Below are positions 8,843 to 16,643 of a DNA stretch of 64,000 bases, piece after piece (position 1 is the first letter of the stretch; each line of letters starts with the position of its first letter). The position numbers and the translations under genes were made by a program. The stretch comes from Burkholderia pyrrocinia (lineage in GTDB: Bacteria > Pseudomonadota > Gammaproteobacteria > Burkholderiales > Burkholderiaceae), in the NCBI RefSeq assembly GCF_003330765.1, contig NZ_CP024904.1, positions 186,001 through 250,000 of the forward strand, given 5' to 3'. The notes under the pieces were generated by a model, which searched no databases, was not told the DNA's origin, and saw only the letters and a program-made list of their open reading frames with translations.

Positions 8843-9370
8843 TTAAACGGTGCGTAAAAGATCGGGATGATCGGCGATCGCACGATACTGGCCGGCATGG
8901 AACACGAGCGGCGCCTTGCCGAACGCATCGAACTGCTCGATCTGGCCGATGAAGAGCAGGTGGTCGCCGCCTTCGTAATGACCGATATTGCGGCACACGA
9001 AGCACGCGCTCGCGCCGTCGAGGCAGGGCACGCCACCGGTATCGGCATCCACGTGAAGCACGCCGTCGAACTTGTCGGCGCTGGGCGTCGCGAAGCGGCG
9101 TGACAGGTCGATCTGGTCGTGCGCGAGGATGTTGATCGCGAAGTGGGTGGCCGCGACGAAATCGGGGCGGCTCGGCGCGACCTTCCGGAGGCTCCACAGC
9201 ACGAGCGGCGGATCCAGCGACAGCGACGAGAACGAATTGGCCGTGAGGCCCACCTTGCGCCCGTCGGCCGCGCACGTGGTGATCACGGTGACGCCGGTCG
9301 GGAACTGCCCGAATACGGCGCGCAATTGCATCGGGTCGATGGCCGGACTGCCGGTAACGGTGGTTTCCAT
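8843..9370 (-). CDS. Flavin reductase of a two-component monooxygenase (iifD/styB type)
   Basis: 175 residues with the flavin_reduct domain: VFGQFPTGVTVITT near the N-terminus, VGLTANSFSSLSLDPPLVL for FMN/FAD binding, then INILAHDQIDLSRRFA, and GHYEGGDHLLFIG near the C-terminus. It supplies reduced FAD from NAD(P)H to the adjacent monooxygenase. The start ATG has GGAG eight bases upstream; that GGAG overlaps the end of the monooxygenase gene, so the two are coupled. The pairing StyA-like plus StyB-like is what makes a styrene/indole epoxidase. Confidence 0.85.
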   Translation of the reverse strand: METTVTGSPAIDPMQLRAVFGQFPTGVTVITTCAADGRKVGLTANSFSSLSLDPPLVLWSLRKVAPSRPDFVAATHFAINILAHDQIDLSRRFATPSADKFDGVLHVDADTGGVPCLDGASACFVCRNIGHYEGGDHLLFIGQIEQFDAFGKAPLVFHAGQYRAIADHPDLLRTV

Positions 9371-9375
9371 GTCGG

Positions 9376-10614
9376 TCACTCCGAACGTGCGCTGTGTTCG
9401 CGGATCAGCGCCGCGCAGGCCGACGGCTCGAACCACCACGGCGAGAACCGGCGCGGGTCGTCGAAGCCGTCGACGATCGCCGCGGCGAGCGAAGGCAACT
9501 GGCCGGCCGCGCCGAGCAGTTCGAGGATGTGCGGCGGCGGCGGCGTGAGCAGCGAGTTGGTCCAGCGCACGACATGCTGCGCGTAGGCCCAGTAGCCTTC
9601 GAACGTCTGCTGCATCCAGTCTTCGCCGAACGGCGCGGCCTCGCGCGCGACGATCGCGTCGAAATACGCGTGCGCGCATTTCGCGGCGTTGTTCGATCCC
9701 TGGCCGGTGATCGGATCGTTGACCACCACGGCGTCGGCCATCCCGAACACCGTGCGGCCCGACGGCAGCCGGAAGAACGGCTTGCGCACCGTCGGCGCGA
9801 AGCGCCCGGACAGCGTGCCGTTCGGATCGGTGAGCTCGACGTCGCGGCAGCGTTCGAATTCCCACGGCACGTAGTGCTGCAGGAACGACAGGCTCCGGTC
9901 GAGATGCTGTTCGGGTGTCTTCACGTCGGTCCAGCAGTCGAGCGGCCCGCCCGGAATGCCCTCGAACACCATGATTTCGCACGGGCCTGTCGTGGTCAGC
10001 GCGGGGAACACGAAGTACTCGCCGATGCCGGGCAGCAGGTTGAAGCGCACGCGCGAATACGGCTGGCTCGGCGTCATCCCTTTCACGTAGGTGAGGGCGA
10101 GCGCGCGTTGCGGGCGGTCGAACGCGCTGCGCGCGTCGTCACGGCCGAGCAGGTTGACGATTTCGCCTTTGCCGGCCGCGAGCAATACGAGGTCGTGGCT
10201 GCGCGCCAGTTCCTCGAGTTCGGGCACGCCGACGTCGCCAATGCGCACGTCCGCGCCGCGACGCCGGACGCCATCGAGCCAGTCGGCCATCTTCACGCGC
10301 TGGTCGACGGACTGCGCATAGCGGGTCAGCCGCGACGACCAGTCGATCGCCTTGCGGCCGTTGCCGTCCGGATGCGGCACCGCGATGCCGATGCCTTCGA
10401 CGGACGGGCAGGCTTCCTCCCACGTGTTCAGGCCGAGATCGCGCTCGATCTGCAGCGCGGTATGGAACATGCATTGGCTCGACATGACCTTGCCCGAGCG
10501 GATCTGCTCGGCGTCGCGGTTGGTCGCGAGCGTGACGTGGTAACCCTGGTCGAGCAGGGCGAAGGCGAGTTGCAGGCCGGACTGGCCGGCGCCGACGATA
10601 GCGATGCGTCTCAT
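9376..10614 (-). CDS. FAD-dependent styrene/indole monooxygenase, oxygenase component (iifC/styA type)
   Basis: 412 residues, matching the length of StyA/IndA-type enzymes. The N-terminal Rossmann motif is GAGQSG (residues 8-13). A styrene-monooxygenase substrate-binding region follows (about 150-330), and a late FAD contact reads GMADAVVVNDPITGQGSNNAA. These enzymes epoxidise styrene or oxygenate indole, giving indole-2,3-epoxide/dihydrodiol or indoxyl (indigo when it leaks). The flavin reductase lies directly downstream, with SDR and hydrolase genes upstream. Gene order and neighbours match iifABCD (indole to anthranilate) better than the styrene (styABCD) operon, since no epoxide isomerase or phenylacetaldehyde dehydrogenase is present. 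Confidence 0.85.
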   Translation of the reverse strand: MRRIAIVGAGQSGLQLAFALLDQGYHVTLATNRDAEQIRSGKVMSSQCMFHTALQIERDLGLNTWEEACPSVEGIGIAVPHPDGNGRKAIDWSSRLTRYAQSVDQRVKMADWLDGVRRRGADVRIGDVGVPELEELARSHDLVLLAAGKGEIVNLLGRDDARSAFDRPQRALALTYVKGMTPSQPYSRVRFNLLPGIGEYFVFPALTTTGPCEIMVFEGIPGGPLDCWTDVKTPEQHLDRSLSFLQHYVPWEFERCRDVELTDPNGTLSGRFAPTVRKPFFRLPSGRTVFGMADAVVVNDPITGQGSNNAAKCAHAYFDAIVAREAAPFGEDWMQQTFEGYWAYAQHVVRWTNSLLTPPPPHILELLGAAGQLPSLAAAIVDGFDDPRRFSPWWFEPSACAALIREHSARSE

Positions 10615-10678
10615 GGGAATGTCCTTGGGTGGCCGGATTCCGGCCGAAATGGTTGCAGGGAGCGGTGGCGAAGCGCGG

Positions 10679-11467
10679 TCACTCGGCCAGGCGTGGAATG
10701 GCCGGCACCGCCTGCTCCGGGCCCATCGCGGAATAACCGCCGTCCACCGCGTAGTCGGCGCCCGTCACGAAGCTCGCCGCGTCGCTGCACAGGAACGTCA
10801 CGACCTGAGCGACCTCCGACGGATCGCCGACACGGCCGAGCAGGTGAAACGGCGCGGCGACGCGATCGGTCTTCGCGCGGTCGCCGCGCGTCATCTCGTC
10901 CATCACGCGCGACCACGTCCACCCCGGCGACACCGAGTTGACGCGAATCCGATCGGGCGCGAGATCCATCGCCATGCTGCGCGTGAGCTGGCGGATCGCC
11001 GCCTTGGACGTCGGATACAGCCAGCGGCCGGTTTGCGCGCACCGGGCCGAGATCGAACTGAAGTTCACGATCGCGCCGCCGCCGCGCCGCGCCATGTGCG
11101 GGTGAACGGCCTTCGCCAGCATCGCCGCCGACACGACGTTGACGTCCATCGCGGCGAGCCAGTCGTTGCGGGTCGCGTGGATGCCGTTGTCGACGTAGCT
11201 GCACGCGAGGTTGACGAGTACGTCGATCGCGCCGAACCGTTCGGCGATGGCCGATACCGCATGCTCGATCGCGCGGTCGTCGGTGATGTCGATCGCGACG
11301 AACATCGCGCGTTCGCCCAGCGAATCGGCGACGCGTGCGCCGTTCTCCGCATCGAGATCGAGTATCGCGACGCACGCGCCGGCGCGGCTCAGGTCCTGCG
11401 CGACCGCGGCGCCGATCAGCGTGGCGCCGCCGGTGACGATCGCGACTTTGCCAGCAAGGGCTGTCAT
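10679..11467 (-). CDS. Short-chain dehydrogenase (iifB-like, indole dihydrodiol dehydrogenase candidate)
   Basis: 262 residues; start ATG 11467 with GGGAG upstream. Classical SDR features: TGGATLIG cofactor loop at 12-19, NLACS in place of NNAG at 86-90, catalytic Ser near 138, Tyr151 and Lys155 in YPTSK. In the iif route an SDR oxidises the indole-2,3-dihydrodiol to 3-hydroxyindolin-2-one. The position between the hydrolase/SnoaL gene and the monooxygenase fits that job. The variant NLAC motif is a deviation from the usual NNAG but is seen in some SDRs. Confidence 0.8.
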   Translation of the reverse strand: MTALAGKVAIVTGGATLIGAAVAQDLSRAGACVAILDLDAENGARVADSLGERAMFVAIDITDDRAIEHAVSAIAERFGAIDVLVNLACSYVDNGIHATRNDWLAAMDVNVVSAAMLAKAVHPHMARRGGGAIVNFSSISARCAQTGRWLYPTSKAAIRQLTRSMAMDLAPDRIRVNSVSPGWTWSRVMDEMTRGDRAKTDRVAAPFHLLGRVGDPSEVAQVVTFLCSDAASFVTGADYAVDGGYSAMGPEQAVPAIPRLAE

Positions 11468-11507
11468 GGGGTATCTCCCGGAATCGATGGGTGAGGGAAG
11501 GGCGGCA

Positions 11508-12755
11508 TCAACGCGCACCCGGCGCCGGCTCGCTGTCCTGCCAGCGGCGCATCAGGCGGTTCGACGGCACGGTCTCGTCGAGCAGCTTGCGGGCCGTTTC
11601 GGCGCCCGCGACCGGCAGGCCGGCCGGGTCGAGCAGGCCGATCTGCACGAGCACGCTCGCCTGATCCCAGTAGATGTGTTCGTGATAGAGCTTGTCGCCG
11701 CGAAACTTGACGATCGCGACGAGCGGGATCTCGACCCGCTTGCCGGTCGGCGCGACGCCGGGCAGCATCCAGTCGATCTCGGTGGTGTGCGTGAAGCGGA
11801 ACAGCAGCTCGTCGACGATCTGGCTCGCGCCGATCGTGCGCGAGATCGGCGTGATCGTGGTGTCGGGCGGATTCGCATGCACGAAGTGATGCGTGTAGAA
11901 ACGCTTGAGCTCGTCGTAGCCGACGCCGCCCGTCAGTGTCGGAATATGGTTGACGTATGGCTCGGCGACCATCGTGGCCATCGTCGCGTCGACGTTGCGC
12001 GTGTCGAATTCGTGCTTGAGATGCGCTTCCCACAGCGCGGAGAGGTCGTAGTGCGGGCCGAGCGCACCGCGGAAGGCGGCGATCGCGCGCTGATGGGCCA
12101 TGGTCGCGGCAGCCTTGTCGAAATGATCGCCGCCGATGCGGGCGAACGCGTGATCGACACCCGGATAGACATACACTTCGACGCCTTCGCGCCCGCCCAG
12201 CGCTGCGGCGATGCGCTGCTGCGCGTCGGGCGGGCAGAAGCGGTCTTGCCCGGCAATCTGCAGCACGAGCCGCCCGCGCAGTTGCGCAGCCTCGTCCAGT
12301 GCATGCTCGATGCCCACGCCGTAATAGCTGACCGCCGCGGCCACGCCCGGCAGCCGGCACGCGGCGAGATACGCGAGCTTGCCGCCGAGGCAGTAGCCGA
12401 GCACGCCGGCCGCGCCCGTGCATTCCGGCCGTTGCGTGAGCACGCTCAGCGCGGCGCCGATGTCCTCGACGCCCTTGTTTTCGTCGTACTCGCGGTACAG
12501 GGCCATCGCGCGCTCGACATCGGCCGCGGCGTGGCCGAGCTCGATGCCGGGAGACTGGCGCCAGAACAGGTCGGGCACGAGCACCGTATAGCCTTCCTCC
12601 GCGAAGTAGTCGGCCGTTTCCCGCATGGTCGCGTTCGCGCCGAAGATCTCGTGACACAGCACGATGCCCGGCCCCGTGCCGCCGGCCGGCGTGCTCAGGT
12701 ATGCGCAAAACGTCCCGCCGTCCGGCGACGGAATCTCGATGTGACGTCCTTTCAT
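11508..12755 (-). CDS. Dienelactone-hydrolase-fold protein fused to a SnoaL-like domain (iifA-like)
   Basis: 415 residues; ATG 12755 with GGAGGG upstream. Residues 1 to about 240 are a dienelactone hydrolase with the full triad numbering of that family: Cys122 (GYCLGG), Asp171, His202, and Glu36 in CHEIFGAN. Residues 250-400 are a second domain of SnoaL/NTF2-like type (HEFDTRNVDATMATMVAEPY ... HIYWDQASVLVQIGLLDP). This fusion is first in an operon ordered fusion, SDR, StyA-like, flavin reductase, which corresponds to iifA-B-C-D. IifA acts on 3-hydroxyindolin-2-one towards anthranilate without a cofactor. Which domain would do the chemistry here is unknown. Confidence 0.75.
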   Translation of the reverse strand: MKGRHIEIPSPDGGTFCAYLSTPAGGTGPGIVLCHEIFGANATMRETADYFAEEGYTVLVPDLFWRQSPGIELGHAAADVERAMALYREYDENKGVEDIGAALSVLTQRPECTGAAGVLGYCLGGKLAYLAACRLPGVAAAVSYYGVGIEHALDEAAQLRGRLVLQIAGQDRFCPPDAQQRIAAALGGREGVEVYVYPGVDHAFARIGGDHFDKAAATMAHQRAIAAFRGALGPHYDLSALWEAHLKHEFDTRNVDATMATMVAEPYVNHIPTLTGGVGYDELKRFYTHHFVHANPPDTTITPISRTIGASQIVDELLFRFTHTTEIDWMLPGVAPTGKRVEIPLVAIVKFRGDKLYHEHIYWDQASVLVQIGLLDPAGLPVAGAETARKLLDETVPSNRLMRRWQDSEPAPGAR

Positions 12756-13107
12756 GTGTCCCTCCATGCTGTTGGTGTTCGTGACGGGCCCAGTATTGGC
12801 GGACGAAACGCGCGTTTCTATCCGCTTTCTTCGGCCGGTATCCGAGAATTCCGGAAACCTGACGATCCGGCCGCCGCGCCTGGACGCGCGCGCGGTCGAC
12901 TGCGGGTATGTGCGGATGCGGAAGTCCCGCACAGTTTTCTACGATGCGCGAACGGTCCGCTTCTTGCGTCGTTTGCGCGGGACTTGCGTGTGTGGATGGC
13001 CGGACTGTCCGGATACGCCGGGCGCTGTCCGGATCGTGCGACGGATTCCCCGATACCGGGAACGCATGCACGGCGCGAGTGCGATCGAGCATGACGGGAG
13101 AACTTCG
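12756..13107. promoter_or_regulatory. Divergent promoter region of the iif-like operon and its AraC regulator
   Basis: 352 bases without a gene separate the minus-strand indole operon from the plus-strand regulator. It should contain both promoters. The most distinctive content is a 20-base-period direct repeat of CTGTCCGGAT at 13005-13034 (listed separately). Confidence 0.6.
13005..13034. promoter_or_regulatory. Tandem operator candidate for the AraC regulator
   Basis: The decamer CTGTCCGGAT occurs at 13005-13014 and again at 13025-13034, exactly two helical turns apart. AraC/XylS regulators typically bind two direct half-sites spaced about 21 bases. It lies about 75 bases ahead of the regulator's ATG, so autoregulation and control of the divergent operon are both possible. 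Confidence 0.5.
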
Positions 13108-14133
13108 ATGGCGCAATTTTCCGAAACCGGCTGGCTTGCCGACGCCGCCTGTTTCAATCACGACAACCTGATGCTGCAGTCGAACGATGTCGACGAAGTT
13201 CGCGCACGCGTCGCCGATGTCTTCAAGCCGCATCGGCTCACGCCGACCGGCGAATCGCGCGCGCTGCACAGCTGCATGCATCATGCGCGCTGGGGCAACC
13301 TGTCGCTGAACCTGCTCGATTACGGCGGCGGCGTCAGCATCGAGCCCGGGCCGCTCGAGCATTTCTTCCTGTTGCAGATCCCGCTGCGCGGCGACGCCGA
13401 GATCGAATGCGGCTCGACGCGCTTCGTGTCGTCGCCGGGCACCGCGTCGCTGATCTCGCCGACGCTGCCGCTCAAGATGCGGTGGGGCGATGCGTGCCCG
13501 CAAGTCATCCTGCGCATCGAGCGCGAGGTGATGGAGCGGCACGCGCAGCGGCATTTCGGCGACGAGCGGCGCGTACCGGTCGAATTCGAGCCGGAATTCA
13601 GCCTGTCGTCGCCGCAGGGGACGTGCCTCGCCCAATTGCTGCCGATCCTCGCCGGCGCGATCGCGACGGACGCGCATCCGCTGCGTCACCCGCTCGCGTT
13701 CGAGCAGCTCGAATCGACGTTGCTCAACCTGCTGCTGCACGGCCACCCGAACAGCGCGCGCAACGGCACGCGGTACCTGCCGATGGCGCTCGCGCCGTTC
13801 TATGTGCGGCGCGCCGAGGAGTACATCCGCGCGCATCTCGACGAACCGCTGACGATCGAACGGCTCGCCGAACTCGCCGGCGTCAGCCCGAGCACGCTGT
13901 TCGCGGGCTTCCGGAATCGCCACGGGATCACGCCGATGGGCTTCGTGCGGCAGTTGCGGATGCAACATGTGCGCGAGGAACTGCTGGCCGACGACACGCC
14001 GGGGCTCGCGTCGGTGACGGACATCGCGCTGAAATGGGGGTTCGCGCACCTCGGGCGGTTCGCGATCGAGTACAAGCGCGCGTTCGGGGAGTCGCCGTCG
14101 GCGACGCTCAGGATGCGGCGCGTGCGGGGGTGA
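13108..14133 (+). CDS. AraC-family regulator of the iif-like operon (iifR-like)
   Basis: 341 residues. The start is ATG 13108 with GGGAG seven bases ahead; longer in-frame starts back to 12754 would run through the operator and are rejected. Residues 20-200 form an AraC_binding_2 sensor domain; the C-terminal ~100 residues carry the double helix-turn-helix (RRAEEYIRAHLDEPLTIERL, LAGVSPSTLFAGFRN, ... VTDIALKWGFAHLGRFAIEY). It is divergent from the indole operon, the usual arrangement for its activator, with indole or a product as likely effector. Confidence 0.82.
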   Translation: MAQFSETGWLADAACFNHDNLMLQSNDVDEVRARVADVFKPHRLTPTGESRALHSCMHHARWGNLSLNLLDYGGGVSIEPGPLEHFFLLQIPLRGDAEIECGSTRFVSSPGTASLISPTLPLKMRWGDACPQVILRIEREVMERHAQRHFGDERRVPVEFEPEFSLSSPQGTCLAQLLPILAGAIATDAHPLRHPLAFEQLESTLLNLLLHGHPNSARNGTRYLPMALAPFYVRRAEEYIRAHLDEPLTIERLAELAGVSPSTLFAGFRNRHGITPMGFVRQLRMQHVREELLADDTPGLASVTDIALKWGFAHLGRFAIEYKRAFGESPSATLRMRRVRG

Positions 14134-14176
14134 AGGAAACGGCAGGCCCGCATTCAGCGCGCCCGTCCGCCGATCA

Positions 14177-15190
14177 TCAGGCCGGCGCCGTACCGGTCGA
14201 TTCCCGCACGACGAGCTCAGGCGTACCGATCGTATGCACGGCCGCGGTCGGCTCGATCCCGTCGATCATGTCGAGCGTCAGGGCGATCGCGCGCGCGGCG
14301 ATCAGTGCGGTCGGGAAACGAACCGTCGTCAGCGCAGGACGGAACTGGTGGGCGAGCTGGATATCGGTCATGCCGACGATCGACAGGTCGGCCGGCACGC
14401 GCCGGCCAAGATCGGCCGCCGCCTGCATCGCGCCGATCGCCATCAGGTCGTTGGTCGCGAACAGCGCGGTGAGGTCGGGCTTCGCGCGCAGCAGCGCGGC
14501 GGCCGCCTCGTAACCGCCTTCGATCGAGTCGTGCGCCGACACGGTCGTCACCGCGTCCGGCGGATGGCCGCGTGTCGCGAGTTCGTCGGTAAAGCCGCGC
14601 AGCCGCATCGACTGCGGGCCGCCCGAACCCTTGCCGACGAGCGCGCCGAACGCGCGATGCCGCAGCCCGGACAGGTGCGCGGCCGCGAGCGCGCCCGCCG
14701 CCGCGAAATCGACGGTCACGCAGGGCAGCGCGCGCGACGCGTGCACGTGCTCCCACATGCACAGCACGATCGCCGCACCATGGCGCGCGATGTCGGCGAG
14801 TTCGGCCTCGGCGAGGTCGGTGTTCATCACGATCGCGCCGGCCGCAAGCGTGCCGGCGATCCGCTCGAGATAGTTGCGCGTGATCGCCGGGTCGTCGTCG
14901 GTATTGGACACCAGCAGGTAATGGCCGCGCTTGCGCGCCTCGCGCTCGGCGGCGAGCACGAACTCCGGATAGAACGGGTTCGTGATGTTCGACAGCATCA
15001 GCGCGAGCGTCGACGTGCGGCCCTCGGCGAGCGCACGTGCGGTGAGATTCGGCCGATAGCCGAGCTCGCGAATCGCCGCCATCACGCGTTCGACGGTCGC
15101 CAGCTTCACCTTCTGCGGATTCCGCAGCACGTTCGAGACCGTCGCCGCGGTGACGTTCGCGCGTCGCGCGACTTCCGCGAGCGTTACCAT
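14177..15190 (-). CDS. LacI-family repressor of the galactan utilisation regulon
   Basis: 337 residues, starting at ATG 15190 (MVTLAEVARRANV), which places the helix-turn-helix at the N-terminus as in all LacI proteins; an upstream frame extension to 15277 is not needed. The hinge NPQKVKLATVERVMAAIRELGY is followed by a periplasmic-binding-like sensor domain (LALMLSNITNPFYPEFVLAAE ... VVRESTG). It is divergent from an ABC sugar transporter, with a TTTAAGCGTTTAAA palindrome between them. The same palindrome lies ahead of the endo-galactanase gene. The effector is probably galactose or a galacto-oligosaccharide. Confidence 0.85.
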   Translation of the reverse strand: MVTLAEVARRANVTAATVSNVLRNPQKVKLATVERVMAAIRELGYRPNLTARALAEGRTSTLALMLSNITNPFYPEFVLAAEREARKRGHYLLVSNTDDDPAITRNYLERIAGTLAAGAIVMNTDLAEAELADIARHGAAIVLCMWEHVHASRALPCVTVDFAAAGALAAAHLSGLRHRAFGALVGKGSGGPQSMRLRGFTDELATRGHPPDAVTTVSAHDSIEGGYEAAAALLRAKPDLTALFATNDLMAIGAMQAAADLGRRVPADLSIVGMTDIQLAHQFRPALTTVRFPTALIAARAIALTLDMIDGIEPTAAVHTIGTPELVVRESTGTAPA

Positions 15191-15370
15191 GCGCGGCCAC
15201 CGGCCTGGCGGGCAGCGCCGTGCGGGATGGATGAAGCGGGGGTGTGTTTGCTCATATTCTGGGAGCGCATCCCACAAGTTGCACAGGGGCAGGCGATACG
15301 CTAATTTCTCGACACATCACATGAAGGAGACGACATGGTACGGCGAACGAGGCGGATCGCGCCATCGGAA

Positions 15371-15384
15371 TTTAAGCGTTTAAA
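15371..15384. promoter_or_regulatory. LacI operator 1 (upstream of the ABC transporter operon)
   Basis: TTTAAGCGTTTAAA within AATTTAAGCGTTTAAATTT, a near-perfect palindrome with the central CG typical of LacI-family sites. It is about 42 bases upstream of the ATP-binding gene and matches operator 2 at 24641-24654 in 13 of 14 positions. Confidence 0.75.
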
Positions 15385-15425
15385 TTTTTCGATTCGACAC
15401 GCGTGATTCAAGAGAGGAGGGCGCG

Positions 15426-16580
15426 ATGACCGCCATTTCATTGAAGGACGTCTCGAAGCGCTACGGCGACCATGCGCCGGTGCTGCGCGACGTGAACCTC
15501 GAGATCGCGTCGCACGAGTTCTGCGTGTTTCTCGGCCCGTCGGGCTGCGGCAAATCCACGCTGTTGCGGATGATTGCCGGGCTCGAGGACGTGAGCGAAG
15601 GCGAACTGCGAATCGGCGGCGCGCGCATGAACGACACGCCGCCGGCCGAACGCGGCGTCGCGATGGTGTTCCAGAGCTACGCGCTGTTTCCGCACATGAC
15701 CGTGTTCGACAACATCGGTTTCGGGCTGCGTATCGCCGGCGTGCCGAAGGACGAAATCCGCCGCCGCGTGACCGAGGCCGCACGCGTGCTGCAGCTCGAC
15801 GCGCTGCTCGAGCGCAAGCCGAAGGCGCTGTCGGGTGGCCAGCGGCAGCGCGTCGCGATCGGCCGCGCGATCGTGCGCGAGCCGCGCGTGTTCCTGTTCG
15901 ACGAACCGCTGTCGAATCTCGACGCGACGCTGCGCGGGCAGACGCGTGTCGAGATCGCGCGCCTGCATGCGCGCTTCACGCAATCGAGCTCCGTTTACGT
16001 GACGCACGACCAGATCGAGGCGATGACGCTGGCCGACCGGATCGTGTTGCTGCACGCGGGCGACGACGTCGCCCGCTTCGGCAGCATCGCGCAGTCCGGT
16101 GCGCCGCTCGAGCTGTATCACCGGCCGGCCAACCGCTTCGTCGCGGGCTTCATCGGCTCGCCGCGGATGAACTTCCTGCCGGCGGTGGTCGTATCGAACG
16201 ATGCGCACGGATGCCGGCTGCGTCTGGATGGCACGGACGAAGTGCTGACGTTGCACGACCGTCCGTTGCCGTCCGGCGTCGGCCCGGGCGCGCGCATGAC
16301 GCTCGGCATCCGTCCCGAGCATCTGTCGGCCGGCCCGGCCGGCGACGCCGGGCTGCCCGCGATCGTGCGCGAGGTCGCGCTGGTCGAGCAACTGGGCGAA
16401 GCGGCCTACGTGCATCTCGACCAGCCCGGCGGCGTGCCGCTGCTCGCGAAGCTGCCGGGGCAGGCCGCGCTGCGGCGCGGCGAGCGCCATGCGTTTCGCG
16501 TGCCGCCGGCGTGCTGCCACCTGTTCGACGAGGCCGGACTCGCATTACCGGCCGTGCGTGCCGAGGCGACCTTCGCCTAG
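15426..16580 (+). CDS. Sugar ABC transporter ATP-binding protein (MalK/UgpC/MsmX type)
   Basis: 384 residues; GAGAGGAGG ribosome site. Walker A GPSGCGKST at 37-45, Q-loop MVFQSY, signature LSGGQ at 135-139, Walker B LFDE at 157-160, H-loop VYVTHDQ, and a C-terminal TOBE/MalK-type regulatory domain after about residue 240. It energises the permease pair encoded downstream. It is the first gene of the galactan transporter operon, under the LacI operator. Inserting the ATPase gene first rather than last is common in Burkholderia sugar operons. Confidence 0.9.
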   Translation: MTAISLKDVSKRYGDHAPVLRDVNLEIASHEFCVFLGPSGCGKSTLLRMIAGLEDVSEGELRIGGARMNDTPPAERGVAMVFQSYALFPHMTVFDNIGFGLRIAGVPKDEIRRRVTEAARVLQLDALLERKPKALSGGQRQRVAIGRAIVREPRVFLFDEPLSNLDATLRGQTRVEIARLHARFTQSSSVYVTHDQIEAMTLADRIVLLHAGDDVARFGSIAQSGAPLELYHRPANRFVAGFIGSPRMNFLPAVVVSNDAHGCRLRLDGTDEVLTLHDRPLPSGVGPGARMTLGIRPEHLSAGPAGDAGLPAIVREVALVEQLGEAAYVHLDQPGGVPLLAKLPGQAALRRGERHAFRVPPACCHLFDEAGLALPAVRAEATFA

Positions 16581-16643
16581 CGGCGCGACGCCGATCCGCC
16601 GCGCGCGACGCGGCACCCATCACACCAATACCAGGAGACAACG

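Noticed and set aside
9376..10614. Calling the cluster a styrene catabolic operon
   Set aside because: No styrene-oxide isomerase or phenylacetaldehyde dehydrogenase is present; SDR plus hydrolase/SnoaL order fits indole degradation better.
11464..14049. 861-residue minus frame joining the hydrolase region and the AraC gene
   Set aside because: It is antisense to the AraC gene in one part and out of frame with the hydrolase in the other; composition is that of a shadow.
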